Source: Metamycoplasma neophronis
Lineage (GTDB): Bacteria > Bacillota_I > Bacilli_A > Mycoplasmatales > Metamycoplasmataceae
Assembly: GCF_006491995.1 (NCBI RefSeq)
Contig: NZ_VHHP01000007.1
Span: 1-34,534, forward strand
Direction: 5' to 3'
DNA length: 34,534 nucleotides
Within the stretch, counting starts at the first letter, position 1. Each line of letters starts with the position of its first letter. Below, in pieces: positions 1-7,403 of this stretch. Under the pieces are notes generated by a model. That model made no database searches and had not been told where the DNA came from. It saw nothing but the letters and a program-made list of their open reading frames with translations. Both the position numbers and the translations under genes were made by a program.

Positions 1-67
1 AGGCTGGAGGTGTAAGTGCAGCAATGCATTCAGCTGACCAGTACTAATAAATTGATAGGTTTAATAG
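1..67 (+). rRNA. rrl: 23S ribosomal RNA, 3' end only
   Basis: The first 67 bases match the conserved 3' terminus of bacterial 23S rRNA, recognisable from the stretch GGTGTAAGTGCAGCAATGCA and the following GACCAGTACTAATAAAT. The mature end is placed near base 67 by comparison with the E. coli end (GGCTTAACCTT aligned with AGGTTTAATAG) and is approximate. The rest of the gene lies upstream of the window. No 5S rRNA follows; the next feature is a terminator about 85 bases later. Confidence 0.93.
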
Positions 68-150
68 TGAATTCTATAGAATAAGTTAATCTAAATTTAC
101 AAGTCGTATTCAGTTTTCAGAGAACAAAAAAAATGCGATGAGCCGCAATT
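68..150 (+). other. 23S rRNA trailer, no gene
   Basis: The stretch between the mature 23S end and the terminator hairpin holds a short palindrome (gaattctatagaat) and a TATTCAGTTTTCAGAGAAC segment, the kind of sequence seen in rRNA precursor spacers. It probably takes part in precursor processing. I see no 5S rRNA or tRNA in it. Confidence 0.5.
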
Positions 151-178
151 AAAGAAGCAAAAAAGCTTCTTTTTTTAT
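151..178 (+). terminator. Rho-independent terminator of the rRNA operon
   Basis: Perfect 8-bp stem AAAGAAGC/GCTTCTTT (151-158 with 165-172), 6-base A loop, followed by a run of T. It closes the rRNA transcript directly after 23S. Confidence 0.8.
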
Positions 179-182
179 TTTA

Positions 183-199
183 TTTTTAAAATAAGCAAG
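183..199. repeat. 17-bp repeat shared with base 19482
   Basis: TTTTTAAAATAAGCAAG directly after the rRNA terminator; identical to 19482-19498, which follows the cdd terminator. Confidence 0.55.
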
Positions 200-354
200 T
201 GATTTTATTGCATGAAATTATTTTAAAAACAAAGAAATTGATAGTTATTACTATTTTGTGTAACTTAATGATTAAAAATGGTGAAGTTTTGATATATTTA
301 TTATTATCACCATCAAAAATAATTAAATTAATAAAAAAAGAAAAGAGATTAACA

Positions 355-831
355 ATGGAAAAAGAAATATGAATTGCCGGGGGTTGCTTTTGGGGCGTAC
401 AATGATTTTTAAGGCGCTGTGAGGGCGTAATTGAAACTAAAGTGGGTTATGCCAACTCTGATGTAAAAATGCCTTCTTATGAGCAAGTTAAAACGTCACA
501 AACAAATGCTGTTGAAACTACATATGTCAAATATGATGATACAGTTACAGATTTAAAAACCTTAATTACAAAATTATTTACAGTTATTGATCCAACTGCA
601 AAAGATTATCAAGGGGAAGATATTGGTAGCCAATATCGCAATGGAATTTATTATGTAAATGATGATGATAAAAAAGTCATTAAAGAAATATTATTAGAAC
701 TATCAAAAAATTACACAAAACCCTTAGCAACTGAAGTTCTTTATTTAAAAAATTTTTATTTAGCCGAAGAATATCATCAAGATTATTTAGAGAAAAACCC
801 TAATGGTTATTGTCATATTAAAACAAAATAA
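355..831 (+). CDS. msrA: Peptide-methionine (S)-S-oxide reductase MsrA
   Basis: Reduces methionine-S-sulfoxide in oxidised proteins using a cysteine sulfenic acid mechanism. It is 158 residues, usual for a compact mycoplasmal MsrA. The signature GGCFWG is at residues 9-14, with the nucleophile expected at Cys11. The family positions ETKVGYANS, PSYEQV and the C-terminal AEEYHQDYL are all present. Two early UGA codons (residue 6, and the one in VQWFL) must be read as Trp, so a standard-code reading would lose the catalytic N-terminus. The position after GCFWGV, usually Glu, is Gln here; some family members tolerate variation at this site, so I still call it active. It stands alone between the rRNA terminator and a terminator-like hairpin. 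A candidate promoter is TTGATA (238-243), 17 bp, TAACTT (261-266), a weak match. Confidence 0.93.
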
Positions 832-837
832 AATGAC

Positions 838-878
838 GCCGAATACAGTTTACATTTGTATTTGGTTTTTTTTATTAT
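838..878 (+). terminator. Probable terminator after msrA
   Basis: An imperfect hairpin (CCGAATACAg paired with TTGTATTTGG around a short AT loop) is followed by a run of T. It begins about 7 bases after the msrA stop. Confidence 0.6.
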
Positions 879-979
879 TTTTTTAAGATTCATTTTATAA
901 AATTTTTAAAAAATAAATTGTTTTTATTATCTTTATTTTAAAATAAAATTAAATATTTCAATTAAGGGGAAATTATTTT

Positions 980-1600
980 ATGAAAAAATCAAATAAATTG
1001 TTTATATCATTAGGAACGATTATAGTGGCCGCCCTACCGATTGTAACGATATCATGTTATAAAAAAGACAGTCAAGTTGAAGATAAAAACGATAATAAAG
1101 ACCGTGAAGCCGAAGATAAAAACGATAATAAAAATGTCACAGAAGATAATAGTTTAACAACTAGAAAGGGCATTATCAATAATATGCGTAATGTTTTTGT
1201 TAAACTTAATGAAATTTATAAAAATGACATTATGTCACAATATCAACCAAAACAAAATATTTCAGAAGAGCTATTTAATAAAATCAAAACATATTTGAGT
1301 GATTATATAAACCTAATCAAAAGCGATTTATTATCAAAAAGCGATAAATCTCGCATAAGCCGCGTTGTACAAGATGAAAACTATAAGACTATTTTAGAAT
1401 CAGAATATATTACAATTGACGAATGCGATGAGCTATGACAATCAAATGAAGATCCTCGTAGTCAAATAAATAACCCGACAAATGTGATGGCGAATATAGA
1501 ATACATTACATCTGGACAAGGCAAGTCTTTAACTAGGGTTGATTTCGCTTTTTTGCTTGATTTTTTAGAAAAAACTGTAAATTGAATTATTAACAATTAG
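980..1600 (+). CDS. Small surface lipoprotein with a charged repeat
   Basis: Predicted 206-residue lipoprotein. The N-terminus MKKSNK, a hydrophobic stretch and the lipobox VTISC give lipidated Cys26 or so. The next 40 residues are low-complexity and charged, with the unit EDKNDNK occurring twice 11 residues apart, encoded by a perfect 21-bp direct repeat (1079-1099 and 1112-1132). The rest is helical with no recognised domain. UGA is read as Trp at 1436-1438 and near the C-terminus, so the protein runs on to TAG at 1600. A good RBS (AAGGGGA) precedes the ATG. The motif around DENYKTIL faintly recalls the NxEFxKYF motif of the lipoproteins at 20784-22414, but I would not claim homology. Function unknown; surface antigen or adhesin-like role is only inference. 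Confidence 0.85.
1079..1132 (+). repeat. Pair of 21-bp direct repeats inside a lipoprotein gene
   Basis: Identical 21-bp units at 1079-1099 and 1112-1132 (period 33 bp, 11 codons) encode EDKNDNK twice. In-frame gain or loss of a unit would change protein length without breaking the frame. Confidence 0.75.
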
Positions 1601-1643
1601 CAATCTCATCTTTAATCAATTGTACTATTTAGATAAAAATTTC

Positions 1644-1669
1644 AAAAAGAGTATAATTGCTCTTTTTTT
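1644..1669 (+). terminator. Terminator after the lipoprotein
   Basis: Short AAGAG/CTCTT stem around TATAATTG followed by seven T. It lies about 45 bases after the stop of the 980-1600 gene. Confidence 0.6.
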
Positions 1670-1718
1670 ATAATCATTTAAAACGATTTTACATAAGATT
1701 GTACTAGATTAAAAATAT

Positions 1719-1750
1719 AAAAAAATGCCTTAATTAAGGCATCTATTTTT
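1719..1750 (-). terminator. Terminator of the dCMP deaminase gene
   Basis: Palindrome ATGCCTTAATTAAGGCAT (1725-1742) with A-runs on the left and T-runs on the right, so it can act in both directions. It lies just past the stop of the minus-strand deaminase. Confidence 0.7.
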
Positions 1751-1761
1751 TAAGAATATAG

Positions 1762-2307
1762 TTATTTTAAATTAAATTCGATATCAAAATCATTGTCAAT
1801 TTTTTTGCATTCAATTCCATAAGCTTTAAATATTTTCTCTGAAGCTAAAAAATCTTCTGATTCAGGTTTATAAGCAATGGCATAATAAACTTTTGAAATT
1901 TTTGATTGCACGATCAATTTAGCACAGTTATAACATGGTGAATGGGTTACATAAATACTTGAATTAGATTCAATTTTTGAGCTAGTTAAATTGGCATTAA
2001 TAATTGCATTAGCTTCAGCATGAACAACATAAGTGTATTTTGAATTTAAAATATCATTAGCGCTATTAGGGCGATCCCATGTGAATAGTTCATCGTTATT
2101 CATTTGTACATCATTATATGATGTTGGCATACCGTTATAACCTAATGAAATAACATAATTGCTTGGGCTTACAATACATGCTCCGACTTTAGTGGTTGGA
2201 TCTTTTGAACGCATTGCGCTTAATTTTGCTAATGACATAAAATAGATATCTCATTTAATGTTATCTTTATTTTCGTTAAAAATTATTTTTTTGGTTTTTG
2301 CATTCAT
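1762..2307 (-). CDS. Deoxycytidylate (dCMP) deaminase family protein
   Basis: Zinc-dependent deaminase, expected to convert dCMP to dUMP in pyrimidine nucleotide metabolism; 181 residues. Zinc ligands and the proton-shuttle Glu are visible: HAEANAI (His96, Glu98) and PCYNC (Cys125, Cys128). The family opening KDPTTKVGACIVS and the substrate-loop region LGYNGMP are present. I place the start at 2307 rather than the internal ATG at 2238 because the 23 extra residues contain WDIYFMSLAKL, a conserved family N-terminus, and include a UGA-encoded Trp. A TGaTAAAAT extended -10 box (2315-2320) ends about 8 bases upstream, so the message is probably leaderless. ComEB-type competence proteins share this fold, but no competence genes are nearby. 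Confidence 0.9.
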
Positions 2308-2314
2308 GTATTAT

Positions 2315-2323
2315 ATTTTATCA
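2315..2323 (-). promoter_or_regulatory. Extended -10 promoter of the dCMP deaminase gene
   Basis: On the minus strand the sequence reads TGATAAAAT. With the usual 6-7 base gap, transcription would begin at or next to the ATG at 2307, giving a leaderless mRNA. A TATAAT also lies at 2310-2315 but would start transcription inside the gene. Confidence 0.45.
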
Positions 2324-2335
2324 TAAAAAAAATAA

Positions 2336-2445
2336 AATGAAAGCGGGCGCCGCGGCTCCCCCTTTCGATTATTCAGTGAAATAAGCATATTGCTCGGATA
2401 AGACATTAACTTTGTTAATCCAATTCAGCGTGGAATTGAATTAAT
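2336..2445 (-). ncRNA. Candidate small structured RNA, not recognised
   Basis: The minus strand has the makings of a stand-alone RNA of roughly 110 nt. A TGtTAAAAT extended -10 box lies at about 2450-2458. At the predicted 5' end is a hairpin of up to 10 bp (CAATTC/GAATTG core with a CACGCT loop). Further small hairpins follow: ATTAAC-AAA-GTTAAT, AGC-AATA-GCT-like, and TTATT/AATAA. The 3' end is a very GC-rich hairpin (2338-2365, closed by GAAAG/CTTTC with GGG/CCC and GCC/GGC inside) followed by a long T-rich tail. No ORF fits. It lacks the SRP RNA GGAAG/AGCAGCC signature and tmRNA features, so I cannot name it. Confidence 0.45.
2338..2365 (-). terminator. GC-rich terminator hairpin
   Basis: Twenty-eight-base near-palindrome closed by GAAAG/CTTTC, with only two internal mismatches and a tiny loop. 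On the minus strand it is followed by ATTTTATTTTTTTT. It is by far the most GC-rich segment of this intergenic region. Confidence 0.6.
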
Positions 2446-2572
2446 AATATTTTAACATGTTTTTGATAATATCTTTAAATATTATGAAAATATATTTTGA
2501 GCTTTATCTAAATAATTTGCCTTTTTTATATAAAATTTAGAAAGTAACAATTAATGATATAAAGGAGTTCAA

Positions 2573-4231
2573 ATGATTAGTTTAAAAGATTGGAAAGATT
2601 ATTATAATAATGTTGCAATAGCCAAAAAGATTGAAAAAGACTATTTAATTAAGGGCGAGTCATTTGATAAATACATGCCTTATTTTAATAATTATTTCAT
2701 TGGCTCAATTGGATATGGATTAAATGCAATCAATGAAATTAGTTTACAGATTTTAGCGCAAGCTTTAGTCAATCAATTAAATAATCGAAATATTAAAGAA
2801 AATTACAATATTCTTTTATGTCATGATGGAACTTCTAAAGATAATGTTAAATTTCTTGATGCAATGGGACACACTTTTTTAGCAGCAAGAATGAAAGTTA
2901 TTAAATTTGCCAACGATGAAGGTATTACCTTGCCATTTTTGAAGCACACATTGAATAAAACAAAGAATATTGACATTGTTTTTTATATTTCTAAATATAC
3001 CATTGATAACAAATACACAATAGCTTTATTTAACCGTGAAGGTAAACCATTCGGAACAAAAATTTTAGGTACTTTAGCGCAAGCTTGTGAAAATATTAAC
3101 ATACATGAAATCAAAGAATTTATTGATGTTTGCGCGCGTCTTGACTTTGCTAAATTAATGAATGAATACATTGAAAGCATATACAAACATAATTACTTAT
3201 TAAGCGGTAATAAATTAATTAAAATTGCGTGCATTGAAGATAATTTAAACCATTCATTTTTTAAAAAAATCATGGGTAAAAATGACTTTGAATACAAAAT
3301 CATTAAACACAATGCAAAAGAAGAGGGAGCACAGTTTATCAATATTTCAACGCGTTATTTAAGAGAACTAAGCAACATTAAATATTTAGTTAAATTTTCA
3401 TACGATCATAAACGGGTATATTTTTATAGTCGCATTAAAAGTTCAATATTAATGCCAAGATTTCAATTAATTGATATCAATTTATTGATTGCTAATTTCC
3501 TGGTATTTACAAATAATGTAATTTGCAGCAATAATAAATTTACAAAAATAACTTCAGTTAAAAGTACTTGCGCAACCCGTAGTGATTTATTTAATCTACT
3601 AGCTAAAAAATATTATTTAAATTACGAAGAAACATTTACTTACACAAAACAAGATTTAACGGAACCCTCATTTCTATATTTCAATGAAAAATATGATGTT
3701 ATCACGTCATGAAACCAAGGTTTTGGTCAAGATGCTTATTTAACTTTTTCTATGATTGTCAATATGTTAAATTACTATGAAACCCAAAGCATGAAATTAG
3801 ATGATATCAACGCCTATAATTTAAGTCAATTAAATCACAATTTATTGTCTTCATTTTCAATAAACTGTTCCTTAGAAAATCTTGAACCATTTGAAACTAA
3901 ATTGTTTGCTCAAAGTGAGCTTAACCGCCTTGAAATTTCGGCAACAGAAGATTTAAGACATATTAACGCCGAAAAAGAAAGATATATTGCAAAAATTTAT
4001 TTCGAAGAAAACGAATGATTAGTTATTAAGTATTCATTTGAATTGAAAAAACTAATTTTTATATGCCAAGAAACTAAAACAACAAAAGGCGAATTTGCTA
4101 AAAAATTTAAACGTTTTTTTACTAAATTTTTAAAAAACTATGAACACAATTTCATGTTCCAAAATGAAATCAATGATACCGGAATTAATGATGTAAAAAT
4201 TGATGATAATCAAACTGAACAAAATTTATAA
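2573..4231 (+). CDS. Phosphohexomutase-like protein with degenerate active site
   Basis: 552 residues, matching full-length mycoplasmal phosphoglucomutase/phosphomannomutase in size and order of segments. The alignment is by eye. An N-terminal segment (SIGYGLNAINE, 45-55) sits where GxxGxRGxxG-NRMN is expected, and CHDGTSKDNVKF (83-94) matches the HDxRxxS region. The four loops that carry catalysis look lost. The TASHNPKxYNGYK loop reads YISKYTIDNKYT (138-149), with no phosphoserine SHN. The DPDADR metal loop reads SYDHKR (276-281). The GFEES sugar loop reads LYFNEK (about 366-371). The RPSGTEPK phosphate loop reads KYSFELKK (486-493). It is probably a non-catalytic paralogue with a binding or structural role. 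UGA-Trp codons at 3710 and 4016 keep it as one frame. Strong RBS (AAAGGAG). Confidence 0.75.
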
Positions 4232-4235
4232 AATA

Positions 4236-4265
4236 AAGCCTAACGACACAACGTTAGACTTTTTA
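4236..4265. terminator. Bidirectional terminator between convergent genes
   Basis: CTAACG/CGTTAG stem (4240-4245, 4252-4257) with T-rich tracts on the outer side in each direction. It serves the mutase-like gene and the methyltransferase gene. Confidence 0.6.
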
Positions 4266-4982
4266 TTCATTATAAATTTTATTCAATACAATAGCGGCAG
4301 CTGTCGCCACATTTAAACTTTCAAAAGCAATTGGAATATATACATTTAAGTCGCTTAATTGTTTAATTTCATTGCTAATACCGTTGCCTTCATTGCCCAT
4401 CACAAGCACTATATTAGATTTTTTAAATTCAACTTCTTGTAATTTTTTAGCATTTTTATCTAATAATGTTTCATAAATCGTGAAGTTATTTTGTTTAAGT
4501 TTTTTTAATTCATCTTTTAAATTGTTAACTTCAATTAAATTAATATCAAAAAAAGCACCTTGACTTGAGCGGATAACTTTTTCATTATATACATCCAGAT
4601 TTTCGATTATAACAGTATCAAAATTAAAAGCCTTGGCTAAACGGATGATTGTGCCAACATTACCCGGGTCTTGCAAATTATTCAGCGCAATTACTCGATT
4701 TGGAACTACATCTTTTTTAATTTTTTTGCAAACTGCAACAATTTGTTGCGGAGTTTGGGTTGATGATAATTCTTTAATTACGGCATTTGTAACCTGAGTC
4801 GAAAAATTATATTTAGGATGTTCAGTTGCTTCGAATACTTCTAATAAACATTTAGCTTTTTTAGCCTCTTCAACTAAATGGTATCCTTCAATTAAAAACA
4901 TTTGATTTGCCTTACGTGCTTTAGATTCTTTTAATTTTTTATATTCTTTGATTTTTGGATTACTTGTGCTTGAAATAAACAT
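4263..4982 (-). CDS. SpoU/TrmH family RNA 2'-O-methyltransferase
   Basis: Transfers a methyl group from S-adenosylmethionine to a ribose 2'-OH in rRNA or tRNA. It is 239 residues. An N-terminal substrate-binding domain (about 1-85, containing FLIEGYHLVEEA) precedes the trefoil-knot SPOUT domain. The three SpoU motifs are clear: motif 1 LQDPGNVGTIIRLA (about 102-115), motif 2 LVMGNEGNGIS (about 192-202), motif 3 IPIAFESLNVATAAAI (about 216-231). Family relatives include RlmB and the TrmH-like 23S rRNA enzymes; the target base cannot be read from the sequence. The gene starts with ATG at 4982 and ends in a shared terminator. It is not obviously in an operon with the HAD gene upstream (76-base gap). 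Confidence 0.9.
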   Translation of the reverse strand: MFISSTSNPKIKEYKKLKESKARKANQMFLIEGYHLVEEAKKAKCLLEVFEATEHPKYNFSTQVTNAVIKELSSTQTPQQIVAVCKKIKKDVVPNRVIALNNLQDPGNVGTIIRLAKAFNFDTVIIENLDVYNEKVIRSSQGAFFDINLIEVNNLKDELKKLKQNNFTIYETLLDKNAKKLQEVEFKKSNIVLVMGNEGNGISNEIKQLSDLNVYIPIAFESLNVATAAAIVLNKIYNE

Positions 4983-5058
4983 GCTAAACCTGCTTTCTTT
5001 AACATTATTATTTTAAATTACTTTTAGAAAAAGTAAATAAAAAAGGCATAAGCCTTCA

Positions 5059-5862
5059 TTATTCAAAGAAACCTTTTTCTCTTAATTTGAAATATGGTCC
5101 ATCTTCGGTAACTGGTAAACAGATTTCTTTGGCTGCATCTTTAGTAACATCTTCGCCGTTACCCATAGCAATTCCTAAACCTACTTCTTCAAGCATTTCG
5201 ATATCATTTTCAGAATCTCCAAATGCAACCATTTCATCTAATGATACGTTCAATAAATCGCCTAGGATTTTTAAACCGGTAGCCTTGGTTATACCTTTAG
5301 CAGAAATGAATACACCACCAGCTCAAACAGCTAGTACTCACATATCCATATTGTTTTCTTCAAAGAATTTAGCTAAGGCATCACCTAACGCTTGTGGAGT
5401 TTTTGAACTTACGGTAATTAAATAGTTTTTGTCTTCTTTAGATTCAAATTCTTTTTCAGAAATAAATTTATCTTTAAATGGACGATAAAATCAGTGATCA
5501 ATGTTGAATAAATCATTGTAATAACCTCATTTATTTCCAACGAATGAGAAAGCTAATTGATGTTGTTCGGCATATTCTCTGAATTTAACAAAATCTTGAT
5601 ATTGAATAGTTTTTTCAAAAATATATTCATTAGTTTTTAAATCAAGAATAAAAGTTCCGTTTGCTCCGATAAAGTAGTCAACAAATGGATTATGAATTTG
5701 TTTTCCTACTGTGAAAATATCTCTACCTGAGCATAAAACATTAATATAACCTTGTTGTTTTAATTTTTCAAACATTTCTTTCATACGAGGAGTTAATTCA
5801 TCAACTCCGAAAGGTAGCAATGTTCCATCGATGTCGAATACGATCATTTTGTACTTAGTCAT
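5059..5862 (-). CDS. Cof-type HAD-family phosphatase
   Basis: Haloacid-dehalogenase-superfamily hydrolase of the Cof/YidA type (class IIB cap), expected to dephosphorylate sugar phosphates, nucleotides or flavin-related metabolites in the cytosol. 267 residues. Motif I FDIDGTLL has Asp10 and Asp12; motif II is LCSGRD; a Lys lies in the AKGITKATGLKIL region; motif IV is GDSENDIEML. Several UGA-Trp codons lie in the cap, so a standard-code reading would split the gene. The start at 5862 (MTKYKMIVFD) is supported by GGGGG about 6 bases upstream. The gene overlaps the 3' end of truB by 8 bases (GAAAACTATGACTAA), suggesting translational coupling. The substrate is not predictable. Confidence 0.9.
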
Positions 5863-6724
5863 AGTTTTCCCCCTTAAGTATCGCATCAATTCGGGCATAA
5901 AATACCTTGGTCATTTTGCAATGGCCGTGTTTTATATTTCCCCAACCTATTATTCGGTTAAAATAAGTAAAAATTAAATTTCCACAAAAGTTTTTTAGTT
6001 CGCTAATTTCTAGCTCTTTACTTTTGGCAAGGATCTTCAGCTGTCCTTCGCTTAGCATAAATAATTTTACATTAAAAAGCTCGTTTAATTTATCAATTTC
6101 TTCAAATTCTTGTTTTTCATTTAAAGTAATATTGCCAATTTTTTCGCGTCTTAAAACATTAACAACGGCATCAGTATTCAAATATAAACCAATATCATGA
6201 ACTAATGAACGTATGTAAGTTCCCTTTGAAACTTTGCAACGAATTGCAAACTTTTGTTCAAGTTCATTAAATCATATTAATTCTAACGATTCGATTTTGA
6301 TATTAGCATAAGCTAATTCAACGCTTTTATTTTCACGTGCTAATTTATAACTACGTACGCCATCAACTTTTTTAGCCGAAAAAACTGGTGGTAGTTGTTT
6401 AGTTTGATTTTTTCAATATGTTAAGGCTTCAAGCAATTTTTCTTTGCTTATGATTGGATGATTTTCAATTGCAAAAATTTCTTCACCTTCATCATAACTG
6501 GCTGATTTTTGGTGTAATGTTGCTTCAACATAATATTCTTTAGTGTCGCCCAAAATATAGCCTAAGGCTTTAGTATCATAATTTGTCGCCACAATTAATA
6601 AACCTTCAGCAAGTGGATCGAGTGTTCCACCATGGCCGATTTTTTTAATATTATTTTGTTTAGCAAAACTTTTAATTGCTTTAAAGCTTGATAGTCCTCT
6701 TGGTTTGTTAATTTTATAGAACAT
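5855..6724 (-). CDS. truB: tRNA pseudouridine(55) synthase TruB
   Basis: Converts U55 in the T-loop of tRNAs to pseudouridine. It has 289 residues, close to the usual length. The catalytic motif GHGGTLDPLAEG puts the nucleophile at Asp36. KINKPRGLSS at the N-terminus, KxxKQLPPVFSAKKVDG in the middle and SKGTYIRSLVHDIG further on are all family motifs. The C-terminal extension after residue 210 resembles the PUA-like tail in weakened form. UGA-Trp codons at 6413 and elsewhere keep the frame open. The start at 6724 has AGGAG seven bases upstream. The neighbouring downstream gene in many bacteria is ribF; here it is a HAD phosphatase in overlapping arrangement. Confidence 0.95.
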
Positions 6725-6765
6725 ATTTATCTCCTAGTAAATACTACCAAATTTTTTATTTATAA

Positions 6766-6800
6766 ATAAAAAAAGCAACTTTTATTTTTAAAAGTGCTTT
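6766..6800 (-). terminator. Terminator after tRNA-Ser
   Basis: AGCaACTTTT paired with AAAAGTgCT around an AT loop (6774-6799). On the minus strand it is followed by TTTTTTT. It separates the tRNA-Ser transcript from truB. Confidence 0.65.
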
Positions 6801-6816
6801 CGGTATTGTAAATATA

Positions 6817-6910
6817 TGGCGGACAATAAGGGATTCGAACCCTTGAAAGAACTTTGTGATTCTTTGGTAATTTTCGAAATTACTCCCGTCGGCCTCTTGG
6901 GTAATTGTCC
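6817..6910 (-). tRNA. tRNA-Ser (anticodon CGA)
   Basis: Acceptor GGACAAT pairs with ATTGTCC, D-stem CCC/GGG, anticodon stem GTAAT/ATTAC with loop TTCGAAA (anticodon CGA, reads UCG), a long class II variable arm (AAAGAA/TTCTTT), T-stem AAGGG/CCCTT with loop TTCGAAT. Discriminator G and an encoded CCA. 94 nt including CCA. Confidence 0.93.
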
Positions 6911-6921
6911 ATTACTATATT

Positions 6922-6927
6922 ATTATA
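6922..6927 (-). promoter_or_regulatory. -10 box for tRNA-Ser
   Basis: TATAAT on the minus strand, ending about 11 bases upstream of the mature tRNA-Ser 5' end. It makes tRNA-Ser a separate transcript from Thr-Leu. Confidence 0.55.
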
Positions 6928-6987
6928 AACTATTAAAACTTAAATTTAAGATAGCAAAATAATAATTTATACATATAGATTTATAAA

Positions 6988-7023
6988 AAAGTCAAACAAA
7001 AAGTTTCGCTATTGACGAAACTT
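6988..7023 (-). terminator. Terminator after tRNA-Thr/tRNA-Leu
   Basis: Perfect 8-bp stem AAGTTTCG/CGAAACTT (7001-7008, 7016-7023) with a 7-base loop; on the minus strand it is followed by TTTTGTTTGACTTTTTT. Confidence 0.75.
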
Positions 7024-7030
7024 CCTGAAA

Positions 7031-7114
7031 TGGTACGCGAGAAGGGACTTGAACCCTTACGCCAAAAGCATTAGTGCCTAAAACTAACGTGTCTGCCAAT
7101 TTCACCACTCGCGC
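7031..7114 (-). tRNA. tRNA-Leu (anticodon UAG)
   Basis: Acceptor GCGCGAG pairs with CTCGCGT (a G-T pair at position 1-72). The anticodon stem TTAGT/ACTAA encloses loop TTTAGGC, anticodon TAG. There is a class II variable arm, T-loop TTCAAGT, discriminator A and encoded CCA. Five bases separate it from the upstream tRNA-Thr. Confidence 0.93.
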
Positions 7115-7119
7115 AAATA

Positions 7120-7195
7120 TGGTGCCGTTTATAGGACTTGAACCTACGACCTACTGATTACAAGTCAGTTGCTCTGCCAACTGAGCTAAAACGGC
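7120..7195 (-). tRNA. tRNA-Thr (anticodon UGU)
   Basis: Acceptor GCCGTTT pairs with AAACGGC. The D-arm is AGCTCAGTTGGCAGAGCA, the anticodon stem ACTGA/TCAGT with loop CTTGTAA (anticodon TGT), the T-loop TTCAAGT, discriminator A and encoded CCA. 76 nt; first gene of the Thr-Leu transcript. Confidence 0.95.
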
Positions 7196-7212
7196 GTTTG
7201 TAATGCTTTATT

Positions 7213-7218
7213 ATTATA
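7213..7218 (-). promoter_or_regulatory. -10 box of the tRNA-Thr/Leu transcript
   Basis: TATAAT on the minus strand, 18 bases upstream of the mature tRNA-Thr 5' end. No convincing -35 box is seen, which is common in mycoplasmas. Confidence 0.55.
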
Positions 7219-7389
7219 TAAAATTTTTTATAATTTGATTAAAATTTTTTATTTTTTTTAATTGCGAAAATCAATATGAATGCTTTTATTTAAACGTTAT
7301 ATTGACATTTTAAATTTACGTTATTTAATTTATTGAAAGACCTAAAGGTCAGCTCATTGAAATGAAATTATTTTTTAAAAAAATAATTG

Positions 7390-7395
7390 TATAAT
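7390..7395 (+). promoter_or_regulatory. -10 box of the DUF4231-like trio
   Basis: TATAAT ending 8 bases before the ATG at 7404 puts the transcription start at or next to the start codon. There is no Shine-Dalgarno sequence, so the first gene is probably leaderless. A short hairpin GACC-TAAA-GGTC lies upstream at 7339-7350. Confidence 0.55.
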
Positions 7396-7403
7396 AGATT
7401 ATT

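Noticed and set aside
355..450. MsrA as truncated because of early UGA codons
   Set aside because: With UGA as Trp the GCFWG motif and N-terminus are intact; the gene is full length.
2336..2445. SRP RNA, tmRNA or RNase P RNA identity for the structured RNA
   Set aside because: The SRP GGAAG/AGCAGCC tetraloop-bulge signature is absent, no tmRNA tag frame or tRNA-like end is visible, and the length is too short for RNase P RNA.
2983..3186. Open frame on the minus strand within the phosphohexomutase-like gene
   Set aside because: It lies wholly inside a full-length plus-strand gene, has no RBS and no domain; shadow of the real gene.
5087..5425. Plus-strand open frame across the HAD phosphatase gene
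   Set aside because: Antisense shadow of motif-bearing minus-strand sequence (GDSENDIEML region).
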